From NCBI GenBank assembly GCA_027627225.1, contig CM051040.1, positions 27,002,634-27,066,633 on the forward strand: a DNA stretch of 64,000 nucleotides. Reading direction: 5' to 3'. The DNA is from Congeria kusceri (taxonomy: Eukaryota > Mollusca > Bivalvia > Myida > Dreissenidae). Positions within the stretch are counted from its first letter, which is position 1; each line of letters opens with the position of its first letter. The notes beneath the pieces are model-generated. The model made no database searches. It was not told the DNA's origin and saw only the letters and a list, made by a program, of their open reading frames with translations. Both the position numbers and the translations under genes were made by a program. Below, one piece after another: positions 51,701 through 60,700 of the stretch.

Positions 51701-54700
51701 TGACTGTTACTAAAAATAGAAATAAACTGAAACAAACTGGATCCTGCGATAACTCAATAAGTACTGAAGATATTTCGATGAAACTTAATACACATATAAA
51801 AGGCAATGTGAGGATTATGCAGGACCTTTTATTTTTCACCAGAGGTCAAAGGTCACGTGACTGTTATTAAAAATAGAAATACACTAAATACTGTTATAAT
51901 TCTAAAAGTACATGAGATATGACCATGAAACTTTGTACAAATATTCAACTTTTGGTCTGTGTGTTTCTCTATCTGTTCGTCCGTATGTTTGTATGCCCGT
52001 CTGTCTGTCCATCCCCAAAACCTGGTTCCTGCAATAACTCAAGAAGTACTGAACTTATTTCGATGAAACTGGGTATACATATAAACAGCAATGTGAGGAT
52101 TATGCACGACCTTTTTTTTTCCAGAAGTCAAAGGTCATGTGACTGTTACTAAAAATAGAAATAAACTTAATATTGTAATAATTCAAAAAGAAAACATATG
52201 ATCATGAAACATGGTACACAGAATGGACTATTTGATTGCCCTCTAGTACTGCAATAACTCAAAAAGTAACTTGAATGTCTGGTCAATGTTACTAATATGA
52301 AACTTTGAACATCTACAAATAAAGGGCGATTTGACGGTATTGCACAATGTTTAATTAGTAGGGGTTTTCACCGGTAGGGGACTCCTGTATTGCTTGCAAT
52401 TCTATCAAAGCCTTGTTTCTAACTACAATACTTTGATACTCTTTGGTAATTATCCTACGATTGTATACATTAATATTAATTACCATTTCTTCTGTGTGGG
52501 AATTGTGCAATGGTATTTTACTAAAATTGCTTTCCATTCTCAACAGGTTGATATTCAATCAATACACAGTTAGCATTAATGATTCTTAAACTGCTTGCTT
52601 GGGGAGACTTCAGTAGTAACTCCACTTGGGAAATTCAAGACATGGTGGTAATTGTTTTGGCATGCATGTTGGCCAATTAACTCAAGGATTTGAACAAGAA
52701 TCTATGTTGAAACTATGTGAGAGTGATTACAGGTAGTTCTTTGCCTGTCAGACTAAACTTCTCTCTCAGACAATAGATCTCTATTGCACACAATTGGAAT
52801 GCTCCAAATGATTTTCAGCAGACCTAAAATGTTAGTTAAGGAATACTTTTTGATTTATCGTTGTTTATCAGCCAATAAACAAGAATTTAGAGTTCTGATG
52901 CGTAGGAATTAAACCACAATGGCGTTAGCCCGATTGGTTTAATAGCCACCGATCAGAATGACAAAGAGTTGTTTATTGAACGATAAATAACGATAATGCG
53001 AAAATTATTTTGATTCTAACTTGATTTGACAAATATTTTTGCAATTGTAATGAGACATTATCCTATGCTCCGCTTAGAATCGGGACCACTTTTTGCGTTG
53101 TTCATTGGGTAGTTTAACATCGATAATTTTGTTCTTTGTCTATAGAAAATTTGCAAGTATCATGTTAGAATCAACAATAAATAGTGCATTAAAGTGATGA
53201 AATACAGTATTTTACAAGAAAAATGATTGCTGATTGAAATCTGTGGGTGTATAATGTAATGACTAAGAAACTGGTTAAAAGTCATTTTAAAAATGAAGAG
53301 AAGACATAAGGTACCAGTGAGCGACAGTGCCGGGGGTGAACAGTCACAGGAAGTTGACAATGCGACTGGTACCCAGCCAAAACAGGAGATCAAAGAGGAA
53401 GCCTCATACAGGGCCTCATGGCATGGAACCAGTCAAGTGTCTGAAATAGAACAGGATATGACATCAGAAGGTGCCTGTGGCATAACAACCAGGTCGAGTA
53501 GTCAAGACAACCTCCAACAAAAGCCGAAGTCTCGGTCGAGACTGAAACTATTCAAAAGGCGAAGTTATGAAGTGAAGCAGACACCACCGGATTCGCCTAC
53601 AAAGTCATCTGGCCAATCAGTATTCAGATCCTTTTTTCAAAATATAAAAAGGAACAAAAAATACTCAAGTGAGAACGTGGCCTTGATTTCAAATGAACAA
53701 AAGTCACATGGCTCAAACTTTTCTACAGCAAGCTGGAACATAAGTACCGAAAGCGAATCTGATGTGAGTGAGAAAACTTGCATAAGAACAAGTCCAGAAT
53801 TAAATGATCAGTGCACAAAATCTAGCTCATCTGACAGCATTAATAGGCTGAGTAACACTGAAGGTAATAAATCGAATGCAGAGAAATCGCATACATTGCC
53901 AAATTCACAAAATGCAAACATGACATCCGTAGCAGTGGAGGCCGCCAGAGGCGCAACATTTCCGAGGTCCAATTTTCATCCAATCCACACATTCCAACCT
54001 CCAACAAATCGTAGCCAAACAGCTATACGAACATCGTCTTCGATGTTTGGTCAAGCACGTAAATCTGTGATAAAAGAACTTGAAAACAATCAAACACATC
54101 CTGGAGTTATTGTTTTATTGTCTGTGATAAACTTTATTCTTTGGATATTTTTATTCAGCATGAAAGTGGCTGGAGTAACTGCAAGCGTGTCCGTATGGAT
54201 GTGGATACGACTCATGTACATATTTGATTTTATCGTTGCCGTTTTTCGCAGGATCTTCAACCATGACCCGGAGAAAACCAACCAGAACAGTGACTACACT
54301 CACATTGAAAGTAAGTGAACTTGTTTTTTCATTAACACATCAGCAGTTATGATGTTTATACTAGGGATGGGACCGAATATTTGATTATTAGAAGATCGGA
54401 TAATATTCGAATAAAAAAAAACGAATACGAATATTTAATTTTCAAATTTATTTAAAAAACAAAATTTATTTTTAAAAATCATGTTTTTCTCCAGTTTGAT
54501 TGCAAAGTGAACATGAATTCCAGTCGTATTTCCTGCCTAGCAGGCGGGCAGGGGCAGTGTAAAGTTTTTACAACACATGCCAAAAATGTCCAATTAACGA
54601 CAATTGATAATTGGCAGGGGGGCCACGTCTTTACAAGGGCCGCTAATTAACTGTTTGTAGGAGGCGCAAATATGACGCATTATATCCACAAAGAACAAAT

Positions 54701-57700
54701 TGGGCCATGTTGTGATAACGGTTTCACGGTTTGCACAAGGCGTACATTGTTGTTTATTGTCCTTAAGTGACATCTATACGGTTAACTTGTTTACAGTAAA
54801 TTACAATTACTCTCAAAGTAAATCAATCATTATCAGCTAATCAATTTCTTTAACAAAATTTACATGATCTGGTCAATCTTAATATACGTCACTTGTAAAT
54901 TATTTTCCATTATATCAACACCGCATAGTTTACGATAGTCTTGATTAATAAACAATGCCACCATCATGTACTTGGAAGTAAGTTACGCGGTATTAAGACA
55001 AAACCCAGGCAATGTGTCATCTAAAACGGAACGATTTACAAATTAATTAACAATACATTAACAATATCTTACATTTCTTTATATTTGCCTAACACTCAAC
55101 TACGTACACGTAGTATACATATTTCGGATGGGTAAATATTCTGACAGAGTGCCGTTACGGCGTATAAAGTAGTATTTACAAAACGAATATTCAAATATAT
55201 TCGAATATTTAAAACAAATATTCGAGTATTGATTTCAGTATTCGGTCCCGTCCCTAGTTAATGTATATTAGGCATGTCCTGGGAAAACCGGGCTTAATGC
55301 ATGTGCGTAAAGTGTCGTCCCGGATTAGCCTGTGCAGTCCGCACAGGCTAATACAGGAAGGCACTTTCCGTCTACAGTGAATTTTTGTTTAGAAGAGACT
55401 TCCTTGAAACAGAAAATACCATAAAAACGCAAAGTGCCGTCATGGATTAGCCTGTGCGGACTGCACAGGCTAATCCAGGAAAACACTTTACGCACATGCA
55501 TGAAGCCTGGTTTTCTCACGACACGCCTCATATAGATTTGGTTTTGCATGCGCTTATTTAAAGGGTTGAGTGTGATACTATTGTATCTGATATAGAACTG
55601 TTCAACAGATACAACAGTTTCACGTTCAACCCAAGAATTTTGTGCTTGGTATTAGTAATCTTTACAGTAAATTACAGTAAAATTCAGTAAATTACAGCAT
55701 CACAAAGAACAATGAGTATACAGTACCTTAGCAATTTACATTGACACTAAATTGCTGCACTCTATATTCTCACATAAACAGGTAAGTTATATTCTTATAA
55801 TATGGTTGATGGCTGTAGGGGCTGTACTATTGGCATATCTGAGAACATGTTGTGATTAATAATAAGATGAGGTAAGCATTTACCCATGTTCAGTGCCAGA
55901 TCAGACATGGAACGAGCAAATGTTGGCACACATTGGCACGCATTGTTTACACTGTGTTAGATGATGCATTCCCAGCCGTTGCTGTTCTCACAGCATAATT
56001 GTGACATTTGTAACCTATTTATATATAAGAATTATGTACTTTACAATCTGTCCAGCTGTTTCAAATGTATTATAATGATGTTGGATCAATTGACTGACAT
56101 TTAGTGATAATAGCAGGCACATTGTTCTTGACATGTGTACACTATTCTTTGTTAAGTGGAGTAGTTTCACATGCTGTCACAGTGTCTCAATTCTGACATT
56201 GTTATTCCTATGTTCACCACTGTGAATATTGTCTCTATTTTCTGACATAGTTATTTTTATGTTCACCACTGTGAATATTGTCTCAATTCTGACATTTTTA
56301 TGTTTATGTTCACCACTGTGAATACTGTCTCTATTCTGACATTGTTATTTTTATGTTCACCACTGTGAATATTGTATCAATTCTGACATTGTTATTTTTA
56401 TGTTCACCACTGTGAATATTGTCTCAATTCTGAGATTGTTCTTTTTATGTTCACCACTGTGAATATTGTCTCAATTCTGTTATGGTTATTCCTATGTTCA
56501 CCACAGTGAATATTGTCTCAGTTCTGACGTGGATATTCCAATGTTCACCAAGGTGAATATTGTCTTAGTTCTGACGTGGATATTCCTATGTTCACCACTG
56601 TGAATATTGTCTCAATTCTGACGTGGATATTCCTATGTTCACCACTGTGAATATTGTCTCAGTTCTGACGTGGATATTCCTATGTTCACCAAGGTGAATA
56701 TTGTATCAGTTCTGACGTGGATATTCCTATGTTCACCACTGTGAATATTGTCTCAGTTCTGACGTGGATATTCCTATGTTCACCACTGTGAATATTGTCT
56801 CAATTCTGACGTGGATATTCCTATGTTCACCACTGTGAATATTGTCTCAGTTCTGACGTGGATATTCCTATGTTCACCACTGTGAATATTGTCTCAATTC
56901 TGACGTGGATATTCCTATGTTCACCACTGTGAATATTGTCTCAGTTCTGACGTGGATATTCCTATGTTCACCAAGGTGAATATTGTCTCAGTTCTGACAT
57001 GGATATTCCTATGTTCACCACTGTGGCTACTATCCATAGGAATGATAAAGAGGATATTTGTTTAATGTAGTGTAAAATCGTATTTTATTTCATGAGTGGT
57101 CATAGAAACAATATTTTCACGAGTGGTGCAGCCACGAGTGAAAATATATAGTTTCTATGACCACGAATGAAATATAATACGATCTTACACTGTATTAAAC
57201 AAATTTCATGCTTTTGAACGATAAATTTAAAAAATGCGCAAGATATGCTGAAGCGTCACAAGTTTATGTATTATGACGTCATAAATATGACATTATTATT
57301 CCAAAATTGTGGATCACTGTTGTGGTGGGAATTAAGCGACTTTTACTGCGTTGTTGTCTCTTAACCCATTACCACTGCATGACTCACCACGACGCATTAT
57401 TAGTTGACCGCCTATTGACGCCTATGGACGCAATTATCGATCTATAAATGATGCCGCACACCGACGCATTTCTAATCTCCTAACTATAGACGCACTGCGA
57501 CGCACTCCAATTTAGATTCAAAACAACCTATTTTAAGTTTGTATTACGTCATATCGGGAGATACCTATGGAAAATTCAAACTCTCCTTAACAATTTCCGG
57601 TAAAAAACGCACATGGTTACTATTAAAAGTATGTCTTAAAATAACGATCCAATCATATAACCCATGCGCGAGTCGACCCTTGAACTTCCTCTGCAAAACA

Positions 57701-60700
57701 GCAAGCCAAGATGGACGACGCGTTGCACACTACTAATGTTAATTATACGAATTCTGACGATAGCGGCTCAGAATTTTCAGGATTTGCACCTGAGGACATT
57801 CCTTCAGACATTGACGTTTCTTACGAATCAGAAACTACTGAAAGTGAGTCGGATTCAGACGATGAACCGTTGACAGAATGGACATCAAAATTTTCTCCAT
57901 TGATGGTATGTACATATATGTATGAATTTGTATACGACTTTTTATAATAAAATACAGTTTTCACGTTGCAGTCGTTGAGTGTTGTTTTTCCTGTTGAAGA
58001 TTATAATATATATTTAGAATAGTACACGATTTTGATCGCGAAAATAATTAGTACACATCGGGTTTCAAGACACGAAAGTAGGTCAACTGAAAAAAAGTGC
58101 TGCTACATGTATACAATTTTTACGTCAGTGTATACTTACCAGGATAAAAAGCACAGACTCGTCAGATGAATATTTTATTACGCACAGTTGTATTAATGAA
58201 TGTATATTTTCACAAATAAAAAATATATTATGAATATTACATATGCAATATTATATATAATATAAAGTGAAATAAAATTATAAAACAACAAACAGGTTAT
58301 ATGGGATTATATATATATATGCATAAAATCTGATGTATACATATGATTTTTATACAATTATTTCACAATATTTTTACAATTTTTATTTTCAGTTTAATGA
58401 CTTAGTCGAGCAGCCAGGCCCCAACCTTCCGCAGGACTTTGATGACGAATTGGCTTCTCCTCTGGACTTCTTCTCGTTAATGTTCCAGCCCATAATGTAC
58501 GCTGAAATAGCAAGACACACAAACAATTATGCGAAATGGAAAATGGAAACTGAAAGGAGGCATGATCCTAGATGGACAGAAACTGATGAGGCCGAAATTA
58601 GAGCGTTCATTGGACTGAACATCTTCATGGGAGTCAACGAGTTGCCAACCATTGAAAGGTACTGGAGCGAGAACATTTTCATAGGAAATCAAGGTTTCAA
58701 ATCAGTCATGACATCTAATCGGTTCCAGAAACTCAACCAGTACTTCCATGTGTCGGACCGAGCATCTGAGCCCCCACGTGGATCGCAGAATTATGATAAA
58801 CTATATAAAGTGCGTCCAGTCATTGAGCATGTGTCAGAAACATTTGAAGCTGGTTACACTCTAGGTAAACAAGTTGCGGTAGACGAGGCTATGGTGAAAT
58901 TCTATGGACGAAATTCAATGAAACAATATATGCAGGCCAAACCCATAAAACGTGGTATTAAAATATGGATGTTGTGCGACTCGAACACTTATTACTGTTC
59001 CAAGTTCAGTGTTTACCTCGGCAAACAAAACAATACAACAGAAAATGGACTTTCGTACAATGTAGTAAGAAACATGACAAGCGACATTCGTGGAACTTAC
59101 CGGGAAGTCTATTGTGATAATTATTTCACAAGTGTCGCCCTGATGGAGAAACTACTGGACGATGGTTTGTACTCCTGTGGGACTGTTCGTGTGAACAGAA
59201 AGCAGTACCCTGCCTCACTGAAGAAACCGAAAGATCTGCGGGAACGTGGCCAGTTCAAGATCCTGCAGAAACGCAACTCTAACGTCACTGCGTCAGTCTG
59301 GCGCGACAAGAGGCTTGTTCACCACCTCACTACACTGAGCGACCCCACCCTGTCGCTTCCAGCACAGCGTAGGACCGGAGCTGAAATTCTGCACCTGCAG
59401 CAACCCCATGCCGTGAAGGTTTACAACCAGTACATGGGTGGGGTTGACGTCCACGATCAATACCGCCTGTGCTATGATGTGGGACGCAACTCCAAGAAAT
59501 GGTGGAGGTGCTTGTTTTGGTTTATGGTCAACAGTGCCATTGTCAATGCCTACCTCATTTTCAAGGAAACAAGCAAACGTAGAAATTCGAAGAAACGTTT
59601 CGCCCACCTGGACTTCCGCGAGGAACTGGCATTTCGCTTGATTGGAGGCTATAGTAAAAGGAAGCGAGCTAGTCAGGGGCAAGCACTAGTAGGCATGATG
59701 AACAAGGAGAATGTGGGACCTCATGTTCACGGTCTTCTGCCAGGCAAAAGGCGCCGTTGTAAGTACCACAGCCTGGTACTGAAAGAGCGAACTGACACAC
59801 GGTATGGTTGTACTACGTGTATGACTCCTTTGTGTGACAAAGGATGTCACAATTTGTGGCACAACATGACAGTGCCTGCAGCTATTTAGGAACTGGTGAA
59901 CTTGTAAAAAAATAGTGAAAAAAATAGAAAAATGATAAAAAGAAAAATAACAGTATTATTATTTTGATTCAAAGAGAGAACAGTGTATGTCTGTGTATAT
60001 TTTGGTCAATTCACATATTATTTATTTTTAATTATTTATGGTTGTATTTCATTCTGGCAGATAGTGTATATAAATGTAAATATATGATTTGTTTGCGTCT
60101 TATATACAGAAAACAAACATGCATTCAAATAAAATTCTTGTTTTCATTACAAGTGTGTTCATTTTATTCACTACTATGAACCTTATTACTTGGTCTATTT
60201 CAAAACAAAAAGCACCATTGAAAAGCATTTTTAATTAGCTACAATTTATACATTCACACTTTTGCTGTATGATCAACAACAAGGGCCATAAAACCAGCCA
60301 GAACCACAAGACCCCCCTAGAGTGGATTAATATCCAAATAGCCTCTATTGGGAGGGTGTCAACTATCAGCCTGATGCCTATTGACAACAGATACTGATTA
60401 TTGATTATTATCAGTGGTGGAGATTAGCAGATTAGCTGGGTATGCAAGTGGTCATGGGTTAATTATATTGGTATCAAATTTTATTATGTGTTTTCTGTTG
60501 TTTAAAAAGGCCGATGTTTACACTGACGATTAGGGTATTCGCATACTTTAAAAAAATTAATGTAAAAACAAATGTTAAAAGTAGTTCCATATAACCAAGA
60601 GTGAAATGATCAAACGTTATCATTTCACTTGACCTAGAGTGAAATGATCAGGTTATCATTCAGTGGTATTCTCCACTCATTCACCGCATAGCATGAAATA

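Noticed and set aside
59293..59682. 129-codon minus frame inside the piggyBac transposase
   Set aside because: Antisense shadow of a clearly coding frame.
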